64,000 nt of DNA from RCIO01 sp040880025 (lineage in GTDB: Bacteria; Pseudomonadota; Alphaproteobacteria; Rhizobiales; Rhizobiaceae). Positions 7,428 to 16,156 of the stretch are shown in pieces. Within the stretch, counting starts at the first letter, position 1, and each line of letters opens with the position of its first letter. The notes under the pieces were generated by a model that saw only the letters and a program-made list of their open reading frames with translations, was not told the DNA's origin and made no database searches. The DNA lies in assembly GCA_040880025.1 (NCBI GenBank), contig JBBDJD010000005.1:1-64000 (forward strand). The letters run 5' to 3'. The position numbers and the translations under genes are program-made.

Positions 7428-8435
7428 TCAGCGGCTCACGGCCTTCAGCAATTCCTCTCCCGACCAGTCGCGTTTGCCGCCGGCCTCCGCTTCATTCACC
7501 AGCTTGACGATGGCGGCGTTGACCGGCGCCTGACGGCCGGTCTTTTCGGCCAGCCGCACGATCTCGCCGTTGAGGAAATCGATCTCGGTCGGGCGGCCCG
7601 CGGCGAAATCATCGGCCATCGAGGAGCGCGCGTGAGCGTCGATCTTCTGCAATTTGAGGCCGATCGTGTTGAAGATGAAATCGGGCGCGGCGACGAAGCG
7701 GGGAATGAGGCGCGGCGGCAGTGGCCCGACCTTTGCAGGTTCGATGCCGGCGGCTCCCAACACCTCCAGCGCCTCGCGCATCGAAGCGGCGAGCACGCGG
7801 CGATAGGGGCGTTCGGCAAGCTCGGCGAGCAGGGTCTTGCCCGCCAGTGCGTTGATGGCGTTGTTGAGATTGAGCAGCAGCTTGCCCCAGGCGAGCGCCA
7901 GCGGGTCGTCGACGAGCGTCAGTTCGGCCGGCGTGCCTGCGAGCGCGGTCGCCAGCGGTTCGGTCAGCGCATGGCGCTCTGCGGCGAGCAGCCCCGACGT
8001 GCCGCGATGCAGGTGGCCGTCGCCCAGCCAGGCGACGTTGAAGCCGACCATGCCGCGCAACACCGTGCGGCCGGGCAGCGCCTCCTTCAGCATGCCGATA
8101 TTGCTGATACCGTTCTGCAGGCTGAGCACGGCGGCGTTTTCAGGGGCATGCGCGGCGATCTCGGCCGCGGCCTCGCTTGTGGCGGTGCTCTTGACCGCAA
8201 GCACGACGAGTTCGGCGTCCGACATGGCTTCAGGCGAGGTCTCGACGGCGATGCCGCCGGCGGGAATCACGACATCCAAACCGTCGTGACCGGTCAGGCG
8301 CAACCCGTTTTCGGCGATCGCATCACGGACGGCCGGGCGGCCGATGAGTGTGACATCGATGCCGCTGTGCTTCCACATGCCGCCGACGAAGCAGCCGATG
8401 GAGCCTGCGCCGAGAACCGCGATGCGTGGCGTCAT
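7428..8435 (-). CDS. 2-dehydropantoate 2-reductase family protein (ApbA/PanE)
   Basis: This 335-residue protein starts with a Rossmann NADPH motif (RIAVLGAGSIGCFVGGMW) and continues with KSTATSEAAAEIA, carrying the catalytic-type Lys, and LQNGISNIGML. The C-terminal helical domain contains WGKLLLNLNNAINALAGKTL and FLNGEIVRLAEKTG, typical of the ketopantoate reductase fold. PanE reduces ketopantoate to pantoate for CoA synthesis; many genomes have paralogues of unknown substrate, so the symbol panE is withheld. The start at 8435 follows GGGAGG. It is convergent with the preceding membrane-protein gene. Confidence 0.85.
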   Translation of the reverse strand: MTPRIAVLGAGSIGCFVGGMWKHSGIDVTLIGRPAVRDAIAENGLRLTGHDGLDVVIPAGGIAVETSPEAMSDAELVVLAVKSTATSEAAAEIAAHAPENAAVLSLQNGISNIGMLKEALPGRTVLRGMVGFNVAWLGDGHLHRGTSGLLAAERHALTEPLATALAGTPAELTLVDDPLALAWGKLLLNLNNAINALAGKTLLAELAERPYRRVLAASMREALEVLGAAGIEPAKVGPLPPRLIPRFVAAPDFIFNTIGLKLQKIDAHARSSMADDFAAGRPTEIDFLNGEIVRLAEKTGRQAPVNAAIVKLVNEAEAGGKRDWSGEELLKAVSR

Positions 8436-8511
8436 AGGTTTGCCTCCCTGCCGTCCAACTCTATAGTGGACGCAAGGAACGCGGTAGCGCCGAGGTCGGC
8501 AGGAGGTAGCA

Positions 8512-8793
8512 ATGTCCTTTTTCAAGAAGCTCTTCGGTGGCGCGGACGCCGGCGGCGTCGATGGCGGCGAGCCGGTCGAGCACAAGGGATATCTGATCAG
8601 GGCGACGCCCTATCAGGAAGGCGGGCAGTACCAAACCTGCGGCGTCATCACCAGGGAGGTCGACGGGGAGACGAAGGAACATCGCTTCGTGCGCGCCGAC
8701 AAGGCGACTTCGCCCGAGGACGCCATCGCGATCTCGCTGCGCAAGGGCAGGCAGATCATCGACGAGCAGGGCGACGCGATCTTCAGCCAGTAG
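8512..8793 (+). CDS. HlyU family protein
   Basis: This 93-residue protein matches the HlyU family (PF10115), seen as MSFFKKLFGG, EHKGYLIRATPYQEGGQYQTCGVI and FVRADKATSPEDAIAISLRKGRQIIDEQG. In Vibrio a protein called HlyU activates haemolysin genes, but that is a different ArsR-like protein; this alphaproteobacterial family is uncharacterised. It has a very good ribosome binding site, AGGAGG, seven bases before the ATG. It is monocistronic and divergent from the ketopantoate reductase gene. Confidence 0.85.
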   Translation: MSFFKKLFGGADAGGVDGGEPVEHKGYLIRATPYQEGGQYQTCGVITREVDGETKEHRFVRADKATSPEDAIAISLRKGRQIIDEQGDAIFSQ

Positions 8794-8963
8794 GGCGGGC
8801 TGGGCCAGTCCGGGCGAGTTCTTGGTCCGGACGTGAATTCGCTGCGGTGAATACCTACATGTTTCCAAATCGGCTGCCGGCGCATAGGGTTGGCCAGGCC
8901 GTCGCGCGGGAAGCAGGTCCATCCCGACGCACAATCCACGCATAATGATACAGGGGAGCCGCC

Positions 8964-9464
8964 ATGCTGCTGGATGATCTGGACCGGACATTTGACATCG
9001 AGTCTTCAGTCGAAACCGAGGACGTGCCGGGCATAGCGCTGGACCGGCGCCCGTCCGCGCAACCCAGGACCGCGAAACAACAGGATGCGCACCCCGAGGC
9101 GGTGTTGCCGGCCGACGCGCCGGAGGAGCTTGTCGCCGCCGCCGAACGGCTTGTCGCCGCCGGCTACCGGATCAGCCGCGCCGACGGGGAGGCCGATGCC
9201 GGCAATGAGACCGGCGCTGGCGAAGCGGGCGGGGACATCGAGGCGGATCAGGGCGGGGAGGACATTCCCGCGCTGTCGCCGCGCGAGCTGCAGGTGCTGG
9301 CGCTGCTGGCCGAGGGTGCGCCGAACAAGGTGATCGCGCGCCGGCTGGACATTTCCGTTCACACAGCGAAATTCCACGTCGCCTCGATCATCGCCAAGCT
9401 GAATGCCGCGAACCGCACCGACGCGACGGCGACCGCGATCAGGCAGGGGCTGGTGGGGGCGTAA
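8964..9464 (+). CDS. LuxR/GerE-type DNA-binding protein without receiver domain
   Basis: This 166-residue protein has an acidic, Ala/Gly/Glu-rich and probably disordered first 100 residues, followed by a canonical LuxR helix-turn-helix. The helix-turn-helix reads LSPRELQVLALLAEGAPNKV, then IARRLDISVHTAKFHVASII. No receiver or autoinducer-binding domain is present. GGGGAG lies before the ATG. Such proteins are common in Phyllobacteriaceae, but their regulons are unknown. It is 69 bp upstream of the orphan 704-residue gene in the same direction. Confidence 0.85.
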   Translation: MLLDDLDRTFDIESSVETEDVPGIALDRRPSAQPRTAKQQDAHPEAVLPADAPEELVAAAERLVAAGYRISRADGEADAGNETGAGEAGGDIEADQGGEDIPALSPRELQVLALLAEGAPNKVIARRLDISVHTAKFHVASIIAKLNAANRTDATATAIRQGLVGA

Positions 9465-9533
9465 GGGGCGTCGATCCACGCTTGTATCGCCGACCGCCAG
9501 CATCCATGTTCTTGACGGAGCGGGAGGCGTGAG

Positions 9534-11648
9534 TTGGCCAGTGGCTCGATCATCATTGAAGGTAAAGATGATCTTCGAGCTTGGCTCGAAGACAACCCGC
9601 CAGGATGGGCGCAGGTGATTGCAGCACGTGCAGTATTGCGCGTGTTGCCGCTAGTTGGCGGCAGCGACAGAACAAGTAGAAGGCAGGCAAGGCAAAAAGG
9701 TGCATCAACGCTTGAGGTCTTGCGTGGGGCATTCATATCCTGGTCTGCCAGCGTCTATCCGGCCAGAGTTACGTCTACTGCGGCCTTCGACGCAGTGACC
9801 GCCGCTGACAACGCCGCCGACCGTTTCTCCGCCGCTGCCGATCGAATTTCCGCTGACCCCTACAACAGTTGGGGTGCCTCCGGTTTCTCCATAACCGCTG
9901 CCGTTGCGTATGCTGCGGCTCGTGCCGTCGCCGCTATCTCTGACCGAGCGTCCGCTTCCTCCGCGGTCGCTGCAGTAACGTTTGCTGCCGCGGCGGTTGA
10001 CAGGAATGCCCACAGCCTCCCCACTGATATCTGGAAATCTGTAACGCTCGACGCGCGCAAGCTTGGCACGTTGATTGATGAATACGGCGAAGCTAAGCGA
10101 GCCGCTTACGAACTGGCAATTGCCCCGCTCTGGCTGAACTTCGAGCGTCATGCTGGCCTGACGGGATATGCCAAGGGTCCAATCTCGTCCAACGTTTTCC
10201 AAGACAGTGAAGTCGTTGCTGGCCGCCCACCAATCTGGGCGCAGGACGCTATTGAACAGATGATCAAAGATCCTGCGCTGGTCGAAACTGGATTTGCGCA
10301 TCTGATTTCATGGTACCGTAGGCTTGTACCGCTTGGCCAGAAAAACCCCTCCAGCCATTTTGGCGAAGCCCTTGATATTCGAATCGCGACGCAACGGGAC
10401 GACTGGTGGAAACGCGATGCAGAGGTGGTGAACGCGGAGATTGCGGAGTGGGTGGAGACAAGTACGAACAAGCCGCCAATTCGCCAGTTTATTTTGGACC
10501 ATCTCAAAGAGCGCGGAGCGCCTACAAGCCTCCAACAGTTTGTAGATGCTTTTGAGGAAAATGGCGGAAAAGCAAGGCGGAAGTCATTTATTGACGAACT
10601 GAGCCGACTCACAAAAGCGAGACGTATCCGGAGAGTCAGACGCGGTTTGTACGAATTGGCGGCCAACGACGTTCAAACTGTCGATCCGCTGCCGGCCGAT
10701 GTCATTCCAGACCAGAATCGACATGCGGTACTCTTTTCGTCGCCATCAGATGGGCCTTTGCGACCGCTGACAGATGATGGAGGGGCGACCGACACTGAAC
10801 AAGCGCTTCTGTACGCGGCGCTACGCGATTCCCTGCGGAACCTACGGGAACAGGTCCCCACACAAGAATTGGGTCCCGCTGCGAAGCCGGTGGACGGCCT
10901 GCTAGAACAACCAGATTCTTGGGAGGATGTGCAATACAAGAAGATACTATGGCTTCGTGGCAATGCGCTTCGAAATCGTCTCGCGCGCCATGACGCGGTC
11001 GCGAAAGACCCCGAGCCACATTACGACAAGCTGCCACCTGCGGTAGCAGAAGCTTTCCGTTTGCCGGTCGAGGCATGGAATATCCTCGTCATCGGGGATT
11101 CAATACTTAGCGCGCTCGATGCTTCCCGCCCCGGCCCGGGCGAAGTGGAACGGCTCGATCGAGAAAGTCAGGCGTCTCAGCCTGTCGCTGAAACGGCGGT
11201 TCTGGACCGGAGTGTAACTGCGGAAGAAACACAAGGCGTCGTCAATGCCAACAAGGCGGTCCTCGAATCTGCAGGCAATGACATAAGTGGTCGCCAGGGT
11301 CGTGACTGGGCCAACGAAACGAACAAGAACCTCGCAAGTCGGCTGATTCTCGGTGCCTATGCGACGGTTCGCGATCTAGCCGATCCTAATTCTGAAGAAG
11401 CAAGGATTGCCGTCAAGGAGATCAAATCGGGGTTCTATAAAGCGGCGGGCGCTGGCGCAGCCGCTGGGGCCGCTGGGGTTGCGGCCGCCAGCTACTTCCA
11501 TGGATGGCAGTTCGTTGAGTTCGTGGCCGCGAATGCGCCCATGTTCAAGCATTACGTCGCTACCGTGTACTCAAATATCCAGCTTGAACAAGTGATCGAC
11601 TACATCAAATTGATCCGTGATCGCGTACGTGCGCAGTCACTAAGCTAA
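9534..11648 (+). CDS. uncharacterised 704-residue protein: Ala-rich N-terminal domain, central HTH-like segment, C-terminal membrane segment
   Basis: I do not recognise a named family. The N-terminus (RAWLEDNPPGWAQVIAARAV, FISWSASVYPARV) leads into an Ala-rich stretch at about residues 85-160. Then comes LISWYRRLVPLGQ and VVNAEIAEWV near 300, an arrangement I recall from uncharacterised alphaproteobacterial proteins. Residues about 325-385 look like a helix-turn-helix (TSLQQFVDAFEENGGKARRK). Near residue 640 a Gly/Ala-rich hydrophobic segment (AAGAGAAAGAAGVAAASYF) may cross or associate with the membrane. The start is TTG 9534 after GGGAGG. Codon use is visibly less GC-rich than in neighbours, suggesting transfer. 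Confidence 0.6.
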   Translation: MASGSIIIEGKDDLRAWLEDNPPGWAQVIAARAVLRVLPLVGGSDRTSRRQARQKGASTLEVLRGAFISWSASVYPARVTSTAAFDAVTAADNAADRFSAAADRISADPYNSWGASGFSITAAVAYAAARAVAAISDRASASSAVAAVTFAAAAVDRNAHSLPTDIWKSVTLDARKLGTLIDEYGEAKRAAYELAIAPLWLNFERHAGLTGYAKGPISSNVFQDSEVVAGRPPIWAQDAIEQMIKDPALVETGFAHLISWYRRLVPLGQKNPSSHFGEALDIRIATQRDDWWKRDAEVVNAEIAEWVETSTNKPPIRQFILDHLKERGAPTSLQQFVDAFEENGGKARRKSFIDELSRLTKARRIRRVRRGLYELAANDVQTVDPLPADVIPDQNRHAVLFSSPSDGPLRPLTDDGGATDTEQALLYAALRDSLRNLREQVPTQELGPAAKPVDGLLEQPDSWEDVQYKKILWLRGNALRNRLARHDAVAKDPEPHYDKLPPAVAEAFRLPVEAWNILVIGDSILSALDASRPGPGEVERLDRESQASQPVAETAVLDRSVTAEETQGVVNANKAVLESAGNDISGRQGRDWANETNKNLASRLILGAYATVRDLADPNSEEARIAVKEIKSGFYKAAGAGAAAGAAGVAAASYFHGWQFVEFVAANAPMFKHYVATVYSNIQLEQVIDYIKLIRDRVRAQSLS

Positions 11649-11680
11649 CAAATCAAATCGGTCAGACCCGCCCACCCTTT

Positions 11681-12133
11681 TCACGCCAGCGGACTTCCCT
11701 CCGACGCGACGATCTCAACCACCTCGACCTCGAAGGTCAGTTCGTGGCCGGCGAGGGGGTGATTGGCGTCGACGGTGACCTGAGTGTCGTCGACATCCTT
11801 CACCACCAGCTGGATCGCCCGGCCATCGGGCGTCTGCGCCTGCAGCACGCCGCCGACGGCCAACTCGATATTCGGCGGGATGGCCGAACGTGGCACGACC
11901 TCGACCTGGCGCTCGTCGCGCTCGCCATAACCTTCCTCGACCGGAATGGTGACCGTGCCCTTCTCGCCGACGGCCATGCCTTCGATCTTGCTGTCCAGAC
12001 CCGGAATGATCTGGCCGGCGCCGACCTGCACCTCCAGCGGCTCATCGCCGGCGGAGGAGCCGAACTGCGTGCCGTCTTCCAGTTTGCCTGTGTAGTGGAT
12101 GCGCACGACGTCGCCGCTTTTGACTTCGGTCAT
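11681..12133 (-). CDS. FKBP-type peptidyl-prolyl cis-trans isomerase (SlyD-like)
   Basis: This 150-residue FKBP-fold prolyl isomerase shows VRIHYTGKLEDGTQFGSS, IIPGLDSKIEGMAVGEKGTV and, after the inserted flap domain of SlyD-type proteins (residues about 70-125), HPLAGHELTFEVEVVEI. SlyD proteins combine isomerase and chaperone activity; the His/Cys-rich metal-binding tail of E. coli SlyD is absent here. It is divergent from the SDR gene across about 216 bp, which contain no coding signal but presumably both promoters. Confidence 0.92.
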   Translation of the reverse strand: MTEVKSGDVVRIHYTGKLEDGTQFGSSAGDEPLEVQVGAGQIIPGLDSKIEGMAVGEKGTVTIPVEEGYGERDERQVEVVPRSAIPPNIELAVGGVLQAQTPDGRAIQLVVKDVDDTQVTVDANHPLAGHELTFEVEVVEIVASEGSPLA

Positions 12134-12349
12134 CTTGATATCCGTTGTGTTTCGAGAGGTTCTCGACCACCGCTATGCGGGGTCGGGTGATCGGCCAGCA
12201 TTTGCCAAGCCACATTCCTGACGCCGAGAGTAATGCGCTCACAGGCTATGTAAAGGGCGGCGGTGGAAACCGCACAGCTCGATGTTTGCGGCTTGCCTTG
12301 GCGCCGGCGCCGGGCGACGATTGCGCGATCAAATCAGGGAGGCCGCATC

Positions 12350-13215
<866 letters not shown>

Positions 13216-13219
<4 letters not shown>

Positions 13220-13569
13220 GCCTTCAAGGCGTCGTTGACGGCCGCTATCACCCGAGTTCGTTCTTCTGAAGATATTCTGCCAGCAACCCTGATTATCCGT
13301 CCAAGATCGACGGTAGCCAGTTTCCAGGGGCGGATTACGGATTCGGTTCGCAAGCCGGCGGCGAGGGTGCTTCCGATCAGTATGTCGCAAGGCCACCCGG
13401 CATTTTCGGCGCTCGTCACCATCGCCAGCCAGACGATTTGCCTGGCGTGGAGAGCTTCGGTCGAAACGATGACGGCCGGCCGGCGCTTTTCGGCCAGGCG
13501 ATCGGCATAGGGAAACGGGACGACGACGACGTCTCCCTGTTTCGGAACTGCCGCGTCAGAGGTCCCCAT
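13216..13569 (-). CDS. PemK/MazF-family toxin, putative endoribonuclease
   Basis: This 117-residue protein has the MazF/PemK barrel signatures KQGDVVVVPFPYADRLAEKRRP, AVIVSTEAL and SVIRPWKLATVDLGRI. Family toxins cut mRNA and arrest growth. The first 14 bases overlap the end of the AbrB-type antitoxin gene, the usual translational coupling of a toxin-antitoxin operon with the antitoxin first. The 3' end overlaps the convergent SDR stop codon by four bases. The usual conserved Arg and Thr/Ser positions appear intact, so an active enzyme is plausible. Confidence 0.87.
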
Positions 13570-13780
13570 AAGCCAATTCGTCTGCCTCGGTGGACCATTC
13601 GGTGAAAGTGGCGAAGGGATCGTCCTCGATCACACGGGCCTTTTCGATCACAATGCCTTCATCAGTCTCCACATATCGTACATAGTCGCCAGGCTTCACC
13701 GCCAGCTTTTTGCGAACGGCAGCTGGGATGACCGTCTGGCTCTTGGAACTGAGCTTGGATGTGTATGTCTTCTTACCCAT
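13556..13780 (-). CDS. AbrB/MazE-type antitoxin
   Basis: This 74-residue protein has a SpoVT/AbrB swapped-hairpin DNA-binding domain (TSKLSSKSQTVIPAAVRKKL, AVKPGDYVRYV) and an acidic C-terminal tail that would neutralise the toxin. It lies directly upstream of, and overlaps, the PemK/MazF-type toxin gene. Such antitoxins repress their own operon; an 8-bp inverted repeat lies just upstream of the start. The pair is likely a chromosomal toxin-antitoxin module. Confidence 0.87.
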   Translation of the reverse strand: MGKKTYTSKLSSKSQTVIPAAVRKKLAVKPGDYVRYVETDEGIVIEKARVIEDDPFATFTEWSTEADELAYGDL

Positions 13781-13783
13781 GCC

Positions 13784-13821
13784 GGTAGGTTAGTAAGAAG
13801 TAAGATGTTTTACAACCTACC
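13784..13821. promoter_or_regulatory. inverted repeat in the toxin-antitoxin promoter region
   Basis: GGTAGGTT (13784-13791) is repeated inverted as AACCTACC (13814-13821) with a 22-base spacer. It lies just upstream of the antitoxin start. It could be the autoregulatory operator; its right arm overlaps the stop codon of the next gene upstream. Confidence 0.45.
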
Positions 13822-15931
13822 CGAACATCAATGCGTGGACCAATTCCGGCACCAGCTGGATGGCGCGGAGCGCGGTCTTGAGCTCGGCCTGCTCGCCGGA
13901 TGAGAGCGCGGCGACTTCTACCTTGTTGGACACCGGGATGCCGGCCAACAAATCCCGGCTCTGCTGGGCCAGCATGAACTTGACGACCTTGCCGTGGGCG
14001 GCGGCCAGCCGGGCGAAGTCGGCATCGCCGCCAATATCGAGCTCGCGCAGGCCGGCCAGCCGTTCACGGGTCGAGCGGGCGCGCACATCGTGGCGGATCG
14101 CCAGCGCGCGGGCGAAGGCGACGACCGGAAACAGGCCGTATGCCTTGAGGTCGATGCGGCCCTGTTCGGTGCGAAAGCCGCCGAGCAGGGTGAAAGGGTT
14201 GACCGGGCGCGCGGCGGCTTCGCCCAATCCCTTGGCGAAGGTGATCTGGCCATGCGCGGCCGCGAACGCGGCATCGAGCAGCTGGTTCGCGAGGCCGCGG
14301 TCGCCGTGGACCGGCTGAAGATCGTAGAAAATATCGACATTGAGCAGGTCTTCAGGCCGCGAGCCGCGAACCCAGCCGTCGAGGCGAGCGGTCCAGGTGG
14401 ACAGCGAGCCGCGCCATTGCGGGTTCTTCGCCATCACCCCGCCCTTGCAGAGCGGAATGCCGGCCCGGTCGAGCAGCGGCGCCATGCGTTCGCCGAGGGC
14501 TGCAAACCAGCGGTCGTTCTCGCTGTCGGGCTCGCCTTCCGCGAAGACGATCGCATAGTCCTGATCGGCGGCAAGCAGGCTCTCGCCGCGCCCGCCCGAA
14601 CCGAGCACGATGACGGCGTAAGGGCATGGGGGTTTGCCCAGACCCTCAGCGGCCATTGCCTCTTCGGCCAGAATCGTTGCGCGGCGGGTCATGGCCCGCA
14701 GTTCCTCGCTGACGATCTCGGCGATGGTGACGGCGCCGATGTCTTCCATCAGCAGCGAGGTCGCCACGCCGGGGAGCTGCGACCATGCGGCGGCCAGCTC
14801 CTGCGCGTCTGCGGCGTCCTCGATGGCGTCATTGAGATTGATGGCGGCGCTCGCCCGAAGCTTGAGCAGGTCGCGCGCCGAAATCACGCCGACGAGATTG
14901 TTGTCTGCGTCACGCACGGCGAGGTGGCGGATGCTCATGCGCGCCATGCGGCCGATCGCGCGATAGGCGTAGGCTTGCGCGCGGATGGTGACGAGCGGTC
15001 GCGTCGCGATAGCGCCCACCGCCGCCTCCAGAACCTCGCCGCCATTGGCCGAGATGTGGCGCATCAGGTCACGCTCGGTGACGATGCCGTAGTCGTGGAC
15101 CGGCCCGCCCGGTTCGCCGGCCTCGGAGACGAAGACAGAGCTGATTCTGCGCTCCAGCATCAGCGTCATCGCGTCTCCCGCGTTGACGGAGGTCCGGATG
15201 CAGACCGGCGGAGCGCTCATGAGCTCGGCTATGCGGTGGCGGTAGGCAAAAGGATCGACGGCGACGAACGAGCGGACGAGGTCGGGCCGGGTGACGGGTT
15301 CGGTCCAGCCGGCGCGGGCATGAGTCTCGAGCTGGGCGGTCAGCTGCAGGCAGGCCCGCTCGGCTTCGGCCAGCGTGCGGATGCCGCGCTCGGCCAGGTG
15401 CGGCACCATGGCGATGAAGATGTCGGCCGCCGCACGCGCGTCGCCCAGCGCCTGATGGCGCGACGTTACCTCCACGCCGAGCCAGCTTGCCAGCGCTTCG
15501 AGCGAATAGTCGGGCAGGTTGGGGTTCACGGTGGTGGCGAGCAGGCGCACGCAAAGCGAGCGCGGCTTCGACCAGTCCAGCCCGGCGCGTTCGGCCTCAC
15601 GCGCCAGAACCGCGAGATCGAAGCCGATCGAATAGCCGATGAGGATGCGGCGGCGGATGTGCGTCTCCGCTTCGCGCCATGCTTCGCGGAAGACCGGCGC
15701 CTGGCGCACCATCGAATTGGTGATGCGGTGGATCGCAGTTGATTTCGAGGGGATCGCCACGCGCGGGTCGACCAGACGTTCCCACACCGTCCCCGGGGCC
15801 AGCCTGCCGCGCTCGATGGCGACCAGCCCGATCTGCACAATGCGGTCGTTACGGGCGTCGAGGCCCGTGGTTTCGGTGTCGATCGCGACCGCATCGAGAG
15901 CGGCAAGCGGCGTTGCGCCAGTGACGATCAT
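13817..15931 (-). CDS. fusion protein: DEDDh 3'-5' exonuclease, CBS pair, DUF294 nucleotidyltransferase
   Basis: This 704-residue protein has three modules. Residues about 12-175 form a DnaQ/epsilon-type exonuclease with AIDTETTGLD, SIGFDLAVL and HQALGDARAAADIF, giving the DEDDh residues. Residues about 235-362 form a tandem CBS pair (YGIVTERDLMRH, LVGVISARDLLKL), a nucleotide-sensing module. Residues about 385-704 are a DUF294 GlnD-like nucleotidyltransferase with GSGGRGESLLAADQD (residues 444-458, metal-binding DxD) and its helical C-terminal domain. The start at 15931 follows GGGAGGG; an in-frame codon 30 bases upstream lacks a site. Substrates are unknown. Confidence 0.87.
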   Translation of the reverse strand: MIVTGATPLAALDAVAIDTETTGLDARNDRIVQIGLVAIERGRLAPGTVWERLVDPRVAIPSKSTAIHRITNSMVRQAPVFREAWREAETHIRRRILIGYSIGFDLAVLAREAERAGLDWSKPRSLCVRLLATTVNPNLPDYSLEALASWLGVEVTSRHQALGDARAAADIFIAMVPHLAERGIRTLAEAERACLQLTAQLETHARAGWTEPVTRPDLVRSFVAVDPFAYRHRIAELMSAPPVCIRTSVNAGDAMTLMLERRISSVFVSEAGEPGGPVHDYGIVTERDLMRHISANGGEVLEAAVGAIATRPLVTIRAQAYAYRAIGRMARMSIRHLAVRDADNNLVGVISARDLLKLRASAAINLNDAIEDAADAQELAAAWSQLPGVATSLLMEDIGAVTIAEIVSEELRAMTRRATILAEEAMAAEGLGKPPCPYAVIVLGSGGRGESLLAADQDYAIVFAEGEPDSENDRWFAALGERMAPLLDRAGIPLCKGGVMAKNPQWRGSLSTWTARLDGWVRGSRPEDLLNVDIFYDLQPVHGDRGLANQLLDAAFAAAHGQITFAKGLGEAAARPVNPFTLLGGFRTEQGRIDLKAYGLFPVVAFARALAIRHDVRARSTRERLAGLRELDIGGDADFARLAAAHGKVVKFMLAQQSRDLLAGIPVSNKVEVAALSSGEQAELKTALRAIQLVPELVHALMFG

Positions 15932-16011
15932 TTGGCCCTCCCAGCCCGCATTGAACCACAATAACCGCTCCTGCGGATTGATGCATGTCAGAGCTTTTGC
16001 GGGGGATGCAA

Positions 16012-16049
16012 AAGGCCCGGCCGGTGGAGGGGAGGGCCGGCCGGGCCTT
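16012..16049 (-). terminator. terminator-like hairpin after the OmpA-family gene
   Basis: A perfect 13-bp GC-rich stem (16012-16024 with 16037-16049) encloses a 12-base loop. Read on the minus strand it is followed by TTTTGC, and lies about 110 bases after the OmpA-family stop codon. The rest of the gap from 15932 to 16156 shows nothing else. Confidence 0.7.
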
Positions 16050-16156
16050 CGTGCCTATCCCCGGCTATTGGGGATGGGGCAGGGAACGTCTTATTTCGGA
16101 CCGCAAATGTGGCAATTCAAGAGCCGGCGGTCCTCACCTTTTCTTGTTCCAGAGCC

